NCBI RefSeq assembly: GCF_021654775.1
Contig: NZ_AP025343.1
Coordinates: forward strand, 2,881,501-2,945,500
Length of the DNA stretch: 64,000 bases
From: Paenibacillus azoreducens
GTDB lineage: Bacteria > Bacillota > Bacilli > Paenibacillales > Paenibacillaceae
Reading direction: 5' to 3'
The notes beneath the pieces were generated by a model that was given only the letters and a program-made list of their open reading frames with translations, made no database searches and was not told where the DNA came from. The first letter of the stretch is position 1, and every line of letters begins with the position of its first letter. A program made the translations under genes and the position numbers. Positions 54,363-62,448 of the stretch are shown in pieces.

Positions 54363-55223
54363 ATGGCTCTTTACAACGCACATCCTGGGAAACCGCTTAT
54401 CAGAATCACCAGAAATACGGCTATTATCACCGTACTTCTGCTGTTTGCTCTGGCAACGATTTTCCCGATCTACTTTATGATTATTTCTTCCTTTGGTGAA
54501 CCCGTTGCCGCCGGGGCCATGGATTACAGATTATTTCCAAGCAGCTTTTCGCTTGAATCTTATAAGTTTTTCTTCGAGTTCAGTCCATACACTTGGCGCT
54601 GGCTGCTGAACTCCTTGATTGTGGCAACCACTGTTATGGTAACCAACGTACTGTTCGCCAGCATGGCAGGGTACGCTTTTTCGAAAATCAAGTTTAAAGG
54701 AAGAGTATTGATTTTTTCGATCATGCTTGTCGCTATGATGATTCCTTATCAGGTAACACAGGTTCCTCTGTACATCCTGATCGTAAATATTTTCCATATA
54801 GAAAATACGTATACCGCTTTAATTCTGCCGGGTCTTGTTACGGTTTATAACATCTTTCTTGCCAAGCAGTTTATGAGCAGCATTCCGAACGAAATTCTGG
54901 AATGCGCAAAAATTGAAGGTTGTAACCAGTTCCAAATCTATTTCCGTATTATTTTGCCTCTTTCCAAGACCGTTCTTGCGGTCATGGCGATTCTGACCTT
55001 TATGGACAACTGGAATACGTTCTTCTGGCCGCTTCTGGTAACGAACTCCATGGATATGCAGACAATCCAGGTCGGACTCAAGAGCTTTAAATTTGCGAAT
55101 ACGACTTTATTTGCGCCAATGATGGCTGGGGCCACGATTTCGGCTCTGCCAATGTTCATTCTGTTCTTCAGCCTGCAGAAATACTTCCTTGAAGGCGTAA
55201 CCGTAGGCGCGGTGAAGGGCTGA
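54363..55223 (+). CDS. sugar ABC importer permease (MalG type), salvage cluster
   Basis: 286 residues, six helices. The EAA loop is ILECAKIEGCNQFQIYFRIILPLSK (Cys in place of the usual Ala). It ends one base before anmK, which implies one transcript for transport and catabolism. Confidence 0.9.
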   Translation: MALYNAHPGKPLIRITRNTAIITVLLLFALATIFPIYFMIISSFGEPVAAGAMDYRLFPSSFSLESYKFFFEFSPYTWRWLLNSLIVATTVMVTNVLFASMAGYAFSKIKFKGRVLIFSIMLVAMMIPYQVTQVPLYILIVNIFHIENTYTALILPGLVTVYNIFLAKQFMSSIPNEILECAKIEGCNQFQIYFRIILPLSKTVLAVMAILTFMDNWNTFFWPLLVTNSMDMQTIQVGLKSFKFANTTLFAPMMAGATISALPMFILFFSLQKYFLEGVTVGAVKG

Positions 55224-55224
55224 T

Positions 55225-56421
55225 ATGAAGCGCGAAACTCTGGATAAGCATTCAAGCCGCTATGCCGTGGGATTGATGTCGGGCACTTCAGTGGATGGAA
55301 TAGATGCAGCGGTAATCGAACTGGCGGATAGGCAAGAGGGAAGCATTTCAGTTCAAATGATTGCGTTCGAAAATGTACCGTATCCGGCTGCCGTCAGGCA
55401 GGAGATTTTTGCCCTGTTCGATCCGGTTCAGGCTACGGTTGACAGATTGGGACGTTTGAATGTATTGCTTGGCGAGCTGTATGCGGACGCAGCATTATCC
55501 GTGATTGCGAAGGCGGGACTTACGCCTGCAGATATTACCGTCATCGGTTCGCATGGTCAGACGATCTATCATGCGCCGCAGATGGAAAAGCTGCATGGTT
55601 ATGACATTCATTATACTGTGCAAATCGGCGAGGGGTCGGTAATCAGGGCGCGGACGGGAATTCCATGCGTGACCGACTTTAGGCCAGCGGATATGGCAGC
55701 AGGGGGACAAGGCGCGCCGCTCGTTCCTTTTACGGAATTTCTTCTTTATCGGGAAGAGAAACGTACCTTATTGCTGCAAAACATCGGCGGCATCGGCAAT
55801 ATGACGGTCATTCCCGCCGGCTGCGCGCAAGAAGAGGTTTTCGCGTTTGATACCGGACCCGGAAACATGATTATCGACGGCGTTGTCGAACGTCTGTTTT
55901 CGGGGCAACTAACGATGGATATCGGAGGGGCCATTGCCCGCCGCGGCAGGATTCACGAAGGGCTGCTGGGCCTCCTGAAGCTGGAGCCTTATTACTCGCA
56001 GCCGCTTCCCAAATCGACCGGTAGGGAGCAATTCGGCTCGTCTTATATAGATTGGCTGCTGAACGAAGCGGGGAAGCAGAACGTAACACCCGAAGATGTG
56101 GTGGCAACCGTCACGATGCTGACCGCATGGTCGATCGGCGATGCCTATTGCCGTTATGTCCACGGGCGTTATCCTGCGGATGCTTTGATTGTGGGCGGTG
56201 GCGGCAGCTACAACCCGGTTTTGGTCGAGAACTTGCGCCGGGAAATGGAAATGTTGGGTGTACAGGTGATGACGCAGGAGCAAATCGGGCAAAGCAGTGA
56301 TGCCAAAGAGGCCGTCGCTTTTGCCATCCTTGCCGACTACGCGCTCAGACGTCAGCCGAATAATCTTCCGAATGTAACAGGGGCCAAGCGGCCGGTCGTA
56401 ATGGGGAAAATAAGCTTTTAA
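55225..56421 (+). CDS. anmK: anhydro-N-acetylmuramic acid kinase
   Basis: 398 residues, the usual length. AnmK opens the 1,6-anhydro ring of anhMurNAc and phosphorylates it to MurNAc-6-P. The N-terminal ATP loop is GLMSGTSVDGIDAAV, and VIGSHGQTIYHAP, VTDFRPADMAAGGQGAPLVP, NIGGIGNMTVIP and FDTGPGNMIID are all standard. It would feed MurQ directly. Its presence implies that anhydro-muropeptides, products of lytic transglycosylases, are handled. The ATG follows the permease stop at once. Confidence 0.94.
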   Translation: MKRETLDKHSSRYAVGLMSGTSVDGIDAAVIELADRQEGSISVQMIAFENVPYPAAVRQEIFALFDPVQATVDRLGRLNVLLGELYADAALSVIAKAGLTPADITVIGSHGQTIYHAPQMEKLHGYDIHYTVQIGEGSVIRARTGIPCVTDFRPADMAAGGQGAPLVPFTEFLLYREEKRTLLLQNIGGIGNMTVIPAGCAQEEVFAFDTGPGNMIIDGVVERLFSGQLTMDIGGAIARRGRIHEGLLGLLKLEPYYSQPLPKSTGREQFGSSYIDWLLNEAGKQNVTPEDVVATVTMLTAWSIGDAYCRYVHGRYPADALIVGGGGSYNPVLVENLRREMEMLGVQVMTQEQIGQSSDAKEAVAFAILADYALRRQPNNLPNVTGAKRPVVMGKISF

Positions 56422-56470
56422 TGCCTGTTCAAAAAACTACGAATGCTGACGATGAACGGAGGTGCCGCTC

Positions 56471-57436
56471 ATGCTGAACGCCTGGGAAGACAAATACACG
56501 CAGCCGGTAATCGATTTATGGAATAAAGAAGCCGTTATGGATGGGTACAAGGAGCTAACGAAGCAGAGCTTTCAGCAGATTTTTGCGTCCAGCCCCTATT
56601 TCGACAAGGAAAACACATTTATTCTAAGCGAAGACGGGCAGGTCACCGGTTTTGCTTGCGGATGTACGGGAAGCGATTTGCCGCTTGGCGAGACGGCCGG
56701 ATATATTACCTGCATCGTGCTGGATGAACCAAGCCAAACGGATGATAACTATCGGCTTTTGCTTGGCGCGCTAGAAAAACGTTTTCAGGAGCTTGGCAAA
56801 AAGCAGGCGGATATTTTGTTTTTTAACCCGATGATGCTGCCGTGGTACATACCGGATACGCCGAAACATGAGCATAACAACGCGCCTGGAGTGCCGTTAG
56901 GCAGCAGATTGTATTCCTTTTTGCGGCAGGAAGGCTACGTGGAACGCGCCATTGAAAACGCCATGTATCTGGACCTTGACCGGTTTGTCATGCCGGAAGA
57001 GATCCGCCGCAAGGAAGAAAAGGCGGCCGCAAACGGCTACAGGGTGGAAATGTTTGATCCCGCCCGACATGGCGGAGTAACAGAAATGCTTCAGGGTCTG
57101 AATAATCCGCTTTGGGAGAAGGAAATCGGCAAATGCACATCGGACGGCACCCCTGTCGTGGTGGCGGTGCAAGGAAGCCGGACGGTCGGATTCGCCGGCC
57201 CGGTGATCCGGCAGGATAATGGACGGGGATATTTTGCCGGGATTGGGGTTCATCCGGAGCATGAAGGCCATGGTCTTGGAACCATTTTGTTTTTTAAATT
57301 GTGCGAAGCTTTCAAAGTGATCGGTACCGAGTACATGTCACTCTACACAGGCAGCAGCAATCCGGCGATCCGGATTTACGAAAAAGCGGGCTTCCATACC
57401 GTAAAACAATTTTCAGTCATGCGAAGGGAGTTTTAA
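56471..57436 (+). CDS. two-domain GNAT acetyltransferase, salvage cluster
   Basis: 321 residues with two GNAT folds. The C-terminal one (about 190-321) keeps motif A: GYFAGIGVHPEHEGHGLGTILFF, with a weakened Q/RxxGxG/A loop (HEGHGLG), and the terminal IYEKAGFHTVKQFSVM. The N-terminal half (about 1-160) is GNAT-like but lacks a clear loop. Start ATG 56471 has GGAGGTG just upstream. Cofactor acetyl-CoA is expected; the substrate is unknown, though its place beside a PIG-L protein suggests an amino sugar such as GlcN or MurN. Confidence 0.78.
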   Translation: MLNAWEDKYTQPVIDLWNKEAVMDGYKELTKQSFQQIFASSPYFDKENTFILSEDGQVTGFACGCTGSDLPLGETAGYITCIVLDEPSQTDDNYRLLLGALEKRFQELGKKQADILFFNPMMLPWYIPDTPKHEHNNAPGVPLGSRLYSFLRQEGYVERAIENAMYLDLDRFVMPEEIRRKEEKAAANGYRVEMFDPARHGGVTEMLQGLNNPLWEKEIGKCTSDGTPVVVAVQGSRTVGFAGPVIRQDNGRGYFAGIGVHPEHEGHGLGTILFFKLCEAFKVIGTEYMSLYTGSSNPAIRIYEKAGFHTVKQFSVMRREF

Positions 57437-57439
57437 GGA

Positions 57440-58147
57440 ATGAGCGAACAGAAGTTGACGATTTTGGCGATAGGCGGACATGTAGGGGATGCGGAACTGA
57501 CGGCTGGGGGAGTGCTGGCGAGCCACTCCTTAAAAGGAGACAAGATCGTTACACTCGCTTTGACAGCAGGGGAGCGCGGCGTTCCGGCCGGGCAGGACAT
57601 GGCGGAATACCGAATTCAAAAGGTGAATGAAGCCAAAGCTTTTGCCGATATGCTGGGCGGTGAATCCATCGTGTTTGATATTCCGGACGGCGAGCTGAAG
57701 GATACCGAAGAAATGCGTCTGCGCGTCTGCGACGTCATCCGCCGCGTGAAACCGAACGTCATCATCACGCATTGGAAAAACAGCATGCACAAAGACCATG
57801 CGACGACGCACAACATCGTAAACGACGCCCGTTTTTTCGCGGGACTCGCTTCATTCGAAAGAGAACTGCCCGCTCATTTTGCTCCCAGGCTGTATTATGC
57901 CGAAAACTGGGAGGATGCGGTTGATTACAAGCCTTATATCTACGTGGATTTTTCCAAGGAAGCCTTTGATCTGTGGGTAAAGGCGACGGAGCAGCATTGG
58001 TTTGTGACGGGCAGCAAGTCATTCCCTTATCTTGAATATTACAAACATCTTGCGAGAGTACGCGGCATCGAAGCGCGCAAGGAATACGCCGAAACCTTTA
58101 TGGTACCGGAAGAAACCAAACGCGTGTTGAAGAGCGACTTATTTTAA
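57440..58147 (+). CDS. PIG-L-family protein with altered active-site motif
   Basis: 235 residues of the PIG-L/LmbE deacetylase fold. The first motif reads GGHVGDAEL instead of the usual AHPDDAE: the zinc ligands His14 and Asp17 remain but the position of the general-base Asp is Gly16. The second motif keeps HWKNSMHKDHATTH with His111, His117 and His120. By comparison bshB2 at 37083 has an intact HPDDE. The protein starts four bases after the GNAT gene. If active, it would deacetylate or otherwise process an amino sugar. The last TAA is provided by the edge of a repeat element. Confidence 0.8.
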   Translation: MSEQKLTILAIGGHVGDAELTAGGVLASHSLKGDKIVTLALTAGERGVPAGQDMAEYRIQKVNEAKAFADMLGGESIVFDIPDGELKDTEEMRLRVCDVIRRVKPNVIITHWKNSMHKDHATTHNIVNDARFFAGLASFERELPAHFAPRLYYAENWEDAVDYKPYIYVDFSKEAFDLWVKATEQHWFVTGSKSFPYLEYYKHLARVRGIEARKEYAETFMVPEETKRVLKSDLF

Positions 58148-58210
58148 ATAAGCTGAACTAAACGCCACCCGGCTGCCTGTATCCGTACAATCATTGGTTC
58201 AACTTATTTA
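58145..58210. repeat. short TAAATAAGYTGAAC inverted-repeat element
   Basis: A 66-bp unit with ends TAAATAAGCTGAACTAAA and TTCAACTTATTTA. The inside (CCACCCGGCTGCC ... CAATCATTGGTTCAACTTA) matches the right part of the 213-bp element at 14031-14243. Its first three bases are the PIG-L stop codon. It separates anmK-GNAT-PIG-L from namZ-nagZ-murK. Confidence 0.7.
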
Positions 58211-58296
58211 GTTAATCGATCATACAGTGGCTGCAGCAATGGAAATTGCCGCGGTCATTTTTTTCAAACCAATCTTTTCTGCAAGGGGGAACAACG

Positions 58297-59436
58297 ATGA
58301 TTCTGAACGGGATCGACACAGTTATGGAAGCGGCCCATCTGTTGAAAGGGAAAAAGCTTGGACTGATTACATCGCCGACCGGTTTAAACCGGCATTTTGA
58401 ATCTACGATTCAGATTTTGCATGATAACTTTCATTTGGCCGCAATGTTTTCGCCTGAGCATGGCGTACGCGGGGATCAGGCTGCAGGAGCTATGGTCGAT
58501 ACCTATACCGATCCGATTACCCAAGTGCCTGTATACAGCTTGTACCGCAAAGATTCCAAACGGCTGAGCCAGGAAATGCTGGATGAAGTGGATCTGGTCG
58601 TCTACGACATCCAGGACGTAGGCGCACGCTATTATACATTTATTTATACGATGCTGTATGCACTGGAAGACTGCGCGAAAGCAGGGAAGGAGATCGTTAT
58701 TTTCGACCGGATCAATCCGCTTGGCGGGGTGACGGTCGAAGGCAATATTTTGAAGCCGGGATACGAATCGTTTGTAGGCAATTATCCGCTTGCGGTTCGC
58801 TACGGATTGACTGCGGGCGAAGTAGCGATCATGGCGAATGAGCAGCAGGGCTGGAACGCCAAACTGCATGTGATCCGCTGTCAGGGCTGGGACCGCGATA
58901 TGCTGTTTCCGGAGACGGGGCGCCATTGGATTATGCCTTCCCTGGGGATCCCGCGGTTTGAATCGGCATTGATTTATCCGGGCACCTGCCTGTTCGAAGG
59001 CACGAACATCTCCGAAGGGCGCGGGACTACCGCCCCGTTTGAGATCATAGGCGCTCCTTTTATTCATGCGGAGCAGCTTGCGGCCGAAATGAACAGTCTG
59101 AAGCTGCCAGGGGTTATGTTCCGTCCGGTATATTTCAAGCCGTCCTTTTCCAAATTCGAAGGAGAGCAGTGCGGAGGCGTACAGATCCATATTCTTGATT
59201 GCCGGGCTGTGCAGCCCCTCGAAACCGGAGTTTGGCTGCTGTTCACTATCCAAAGGAACTACGAGCAATTTTCGTTCCTGCCGCCTCTTAAGGAAAATTC
59301 AAGGCCGTTTATCGATTTGCTGGCCGGAGACAGCATATACCGCGATGAAAACGTTGATGTCCCGGCCCTGCTGGAACAATTCCGCGCGGAAAGCCGCGAA
59401 TTCGCCAAGCTGAAAACGGAATATCACTTATATTAA
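58297..59436 (+). CDS. namZ: exo-N-acetylmuramidase NamZ-type (DUF1343), no signal peptide
   Basis: About 379 residues covering the DUF1343 family: GLITSPTGLNRHFESTI, FSPEHGVRGDQAAGA, VVYDIQDVGARYYTFIYTM, IFDRINPLGG, EGTNISEGRGTTAPFEIIGAPF. B. subtilis NamZ (YbbC) releases MurNAc from the non-reducing end of peptidoglycan chains and is secreted. This protein starts directly with the domain (MILNGIDTV) after AAGGGGG; the upstream TTG at 58246 adds no signal peptide. It is therefore predicted to act in the cytoplasm on imported saccharides. Confidence 0.9.
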   Translation: MILNGIDTVMEAAHLLKGKKLGLITSPTGLNRHFESTIQILHDNFHLAAMFSPEHGVRGDQAAGAMVDTYTDPITQVPVYSLYRKDSKRLSQEMLDEVDLVVYDIQDVGARYYTFIYTMLYALEDCAKAGKEIVIFDRINPLGGVTVEGNILKPGYESFVGNYPLAVRYGLTAGEVAIMANEQQGWNAKLHVIRCQGWDRDMLFPETGRHWIMPSLGIPRFESALIYPGTCLFEGTNISEGRGTTAPFEIIGAPFIHAEQLAAEMNSLKLPGVMFRPVYFKPSFSKFEGEQCGGVQIHILDCRAVQPLETGVWLLFTIQRNYEQFSFLPPLKENSRPFIDLLAGDSIYRDENVDVPALLEQFRAESREFAKLKTEYHLY

Positions 59437-59452
59437 GGAGCGAATAACCGGG

Positions 59453-61006
59453 ATGAAGGAACTAACTTTAAAAGAAAAAATCGGCCAGCTGATCGTAACG
59501 GGCTTCCCCGGCCAGGATCTCGATGAGGCGACGCTTCGTCTGATCGAGGACTATAAAATTGGAAATATCATTTTGTTCGCGCATAACGTAAAAGACAAGG
59601 GGCAGCTCAAACATCTAAACGCAAAGCTTCAGGAAAAAATCACGGAGCATACGGGTTATCCGGCTTTGATCTCCATAGATCAGGAGGGCGGGCGCGTAAC
59701 CCGGCTTCCCCAAGATGCGGTCAACGTGCCGGGAGCGATGGCGATTGCTTCAACCGGACGGCCGGAAAATGCTTATGCGGCGGGACGCATTACCGCCCGC
59801 GAAATGCGGGAGCTGGGAATCAATTTTAATCTGGCGCCGGTGCTGGATATCAACAACAATAAACAGAATCCGGTCATCAACGTGCGTTCTTACGGGGATA
59901 CGGCTGAGGTCGTGACCGAATACGGGCTGCAAATGCTGCGCGGTTTGCGGGAAGGCGGCGTGCTGGCCGCGATCAAGCATTTCCCCGGACATGGCGATAC
60001 GGCGGTGGATTCCCATCTGGGCCTGCCTTCGATCGATAAATCACTGGAAGCGTTGGCGGAGCTTGAATTAAAGCCGTTTCAGGCGGCCATTGACAGCGGT
60101 GCCGAATGCCTGACCAGCGCGCATATCCTGTTCCCGGCCATCGAGAAAAACCAGGTTCCGGCCACGATGTCAAGATCGATCATTACCGGTCTGCTAAAGG
60201 AAAAAATGGGATATCAAGGGCTTGTTATTTCGGACTGCCTTGAAATGAACGCCATTCAGAAATATTACGGAACCGCAGAAGGGGCCATAGGGGCGTTGAA
60301 AGCTGGCGTTCATCTGCTGTTCATCAGCCACTCCTCCCGTTTGGTTAAGGATGCGGTCCAGCGGATCGAGCAGGCGGTCCGGTCCGGCGAACTGCCGCTT
60401 GCCATCATTGATGAAGCCGTGGAGAAGGTATTGTTTTATAAAGCGAAGTATGGCCGGATTGTTGGCGGAGAATTGTCTGCGGCTGAACATGCCGTGAACC
60501 GGCGTGCCGCAGAGGCGATCAGCCTTGAGAGCATCTGTCATGTGAGCGGAGAATTGGAGAGGGTCAAGCGGAACGCATCCGATACGATCGTGATCGGAAG
60601 CTTGCCATACCGTCCCGATCAGGCATCCAGCCAAATCGGCATGGATCTCTCTTTTCCGGCGGAAGCGGGGGCGGCCTTTGGCATTCCGTATCTAGTGACG
60701 GATATCAATCCTGATGAACAAGAGCAAGAACGGATTGTGGCACAAGTGAAGGATTACCAAAAAGTGGTAATCGGATTATACAACGGCTGCGACCATACAG
60801 GCCAGCTGCAGTTGGTGAGCCGGCTAGCCCGGGCAGGCCATCGGGTTGCGGCGGTTGCTTTTGGCAAGCCGTATGATCTGGAAACGTTGGATGAAGGCGT
60901 TTGCGGGTTGGCTGCATTTGAATATACCCGAACGGCCATTCATTCTGTCATTCGCATTCTCGGCGGAGAAACGCCGCCCACCGGCCGACTCAGTCTTCGC
61001 CATTAA
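59453..61006 (+). CDS. nagZ: cytoplasmic beta-N-acetylglucosaminidase NagZ (GH3)
   Basis: 517 residues: a GH3 TIM barrel with IDQEGGRVTRL, AIKHFPGHGDTAVDSHLGLP (Lys175-His176, His180, and the Asp186/His188 acid-base pair of NagZ enzymes) and VISDCLEMNAI with nucleophile Asp261. A C-terminal ~170-residue domain follows. It removes GlcNAc from GlcNAc-MurNAc or anhydro-muropeptides. No signal peptide is present, unlike the secreted B. subtilis NagZ. The start is 16 bases after namZ, with AAGGAGCG upstream. Confidence 0.93.
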   Translation: MKELTLKEKIGQLIVTGFPGQDLDEATLRLIEDYKIGNIILFAHNVKDKGQLKHLNAKLQEKITEHTGYPALISIDQEGGRVTRLPQDAVNVPGAMAIASTGRPENAYAAGRITAREMRELGINFNLAPVLDINNNKQNPVINVRSYGDTAEVVTEYGLQMLRGLREGGVLAAIKHFPGHGDTAVDSHLGLPSIDKSLEALAELELKPFQAAIDSGAECLTSAHILFPAIEKNQVPATMSRSIITGLLKEKMGYQGLVISDCLEMNAIQKYYGTAEGAIGALKAGVHLLFISHSSRLVKDAVQRIEQAVRSGELPLAIIDEAVEKVLFYKAKYGRIVGGELSAAEHAVNRRAAEAISLESICHVSGELERVKRNASDTIVIGSLPYRPDQASSQIGMDLSFPAEAGAAFGIPYLVTDINPDEQEQERIVAQVKDYQKVVIGLYNGCDHTGQLQLVSRLARAGHRVAAVAFGKPYDLETLDEGVCGLAAFEYTRTAIHSVIRILGGETPPTGRLSLRH

Positions 61007-61051
61007 AAATGCACTTATGAATCTTTATTGAGCAAGGAAGTGACGACATCG

Positions 61052-61969
61052 ATGAAATTTGTAGCCGGTCTGGATGGTGGAGGCACAAAAACAGCTGTAA
61101 CGGTTGCGGATGAACGGGGGACGGTTTTGAAGACTTTTACCTCGGGAGCCATCAATTATAATGGTCAGGATGAAGCTAGCGTCGGCGCAAGCCTGAAGGA
61201 AATTGTACGGGAAATCGGGGCAATCTGCAGCGGGATTGAACATTGCGCGGAAATATGCGTCGGCGCCGCCGGTGTCAGCAATCCCACGGTTGTAAGCAGG
61301 TTAACGGAGCAGATCCGGAGCAGCGGTTTTCAAGGGGGGCTTCATATCACCGGTGATCATGAAACCGCCTTGTACGGGGCGCATCTGAGGGATTATGGAA
61401 TGATTCTGATTGCCGGAACGGGCTCCATCGGTCTTGGAAAAAATAAAGCGGGCGCTACCCATCGCACCGGAGGTTACGGGCATCTGATCGATGACGAAGG
61501 AAGCGGCTACGCGATTGGGCGCGATTTGCTGTCGGCACTCGTCCAAGCGCATGATGGGCGAATTCCGGAGACGGTGATTACCGAACTCGTTTACAAACAG
61601 CTGCAAATCGCTACAATACAGGAAGTTATTAGCTTTGTTTACGATAAGCGCACGAACAAAAAGGACATTGCCGCGCTGGCGCCGATCCTTTCGGCAGCCT
61701 GTGCGGCCGGAGATCCGGCGGCGCTATGCATTGCGGAGAAATGTGCTTCCTCGTTGCTGGGCCTTGTGATTCCGATGGCGGAAGCCCTGTCGCTTCAAGA
61801 AGACAGCCTGGCCGTGGCCGGCAGTGTCTTGCTCAAAAACATTTTCATTCAGAAAATGTTCCGTGAGAAACTGCTTGAACATTATCCTAAGATGGAATGC
61901 ATAGCGCCAAAAAGCGATGCCTCGATGGGCGCTGCATTAATGGCTTTAAGGCGATTGCAATCCAATTAA
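61052..61969 (+). CDS. murK: MurK-like N-acetylmuramate/N-acetylglucosamine kinase (BadF/BadG family)
   Basis: About 305 residues with the ASKHA fold: phosphate-1 loop FVAGLDGGGTKTAV, VGAAGVSNP, ITGDHETALYGAH, ILIAGTGSIGLG, TGGYGHLIDDEGSGYAIGRD. These are the BadF/BadG/BcrA signatures shared by MurK of Clostridium acetobutylicum, which phosphorylates MurNAc and GlcNAc at O-6. It would convert MurNAc released by NamZ into the MurQ substrate. ATG 61052 is preferred; TTG 61028 is in frame. It closes the cluster. Confidence 0.88.
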   Translation: MKFVAGLDGGGTKTAVTVADERGTVLKTFTSGAINYNGQDEASVGASLKEIVREIGAICSGIEHCAEICVGAAGVSNPTVVSRLTEQIRSSGFQGGLHITGDHETALYGAHLRDYGMILIAGTGSIGLGKNKAGATHRTGGYGHLIDDEGSGYAIGRDLLSALVQAHDGRIPETVITELVYKQLQIATIQEVISFVYDKRTNKKDIAALAPILSAACAAGDPAALCIAEKCASSLLGLVIPMAEALSLQEDSLAVAGSVLLKNIFIQKMFREKLLEHYPKMECIAPKSDASMGAALMALRRLQSN

Positions 61970-62448
61970 ACGGCAGATTGCGGCACAGGCAGTTAAGTCG
62001 ATTTTCAAATCAGCCTTTCGTTTATTCGCTTCAAACTTGAGCTGAAAGATGAAGAAATGGCGGTGCAAAACGATGATTTTTTTGTGCCGTTATTTCTTTA
62101 TTTCGATTGACTGAAGATGTATAATGCAAAGAAAGTATCCAGAAAAAGGGGGGAGAATCATGTCTCGTTGAAAGTAAACACCTTCCAAGTAGCTTGGGAC
62201 AGTACCATTACAACCATTTCCTCAAATTAGTTCCCGCCACGAGAGTTACCAACATTTTATTTCTTTCAGAGTTTTGATTCCTATCCACCTTTTAGTAAAT
62301 TGTGATCGCGCCATCCCTCATTTTTGTAGTGTATCGCCGATTTGCGTTAAAGCAAGAATAACCGGCGATTACCGGCATACAAATGGTGGATACTTGGAAT
62401 TTAACACGGGAAAGAGATAAAACATAAAAGGAGTGAAGAATTAATCAC
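61970..62448. other. gene-free region with a disrupted start and a repeat end
   Basis: A TATAAT box (62120) precedes a very strong ribosome site (AAAAAGGGGGGAG) and ATG 62160, but the frame stops after three codons (Met-Ser-Arg-stop). About 135 bases on, TTGTGATCGCGCC (62301) matches one end of the GGCGCGATC element family; the other end was not found. This looks like the front of a gene cut by an insertion, or a leader peptide. Confidence 0.4.
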
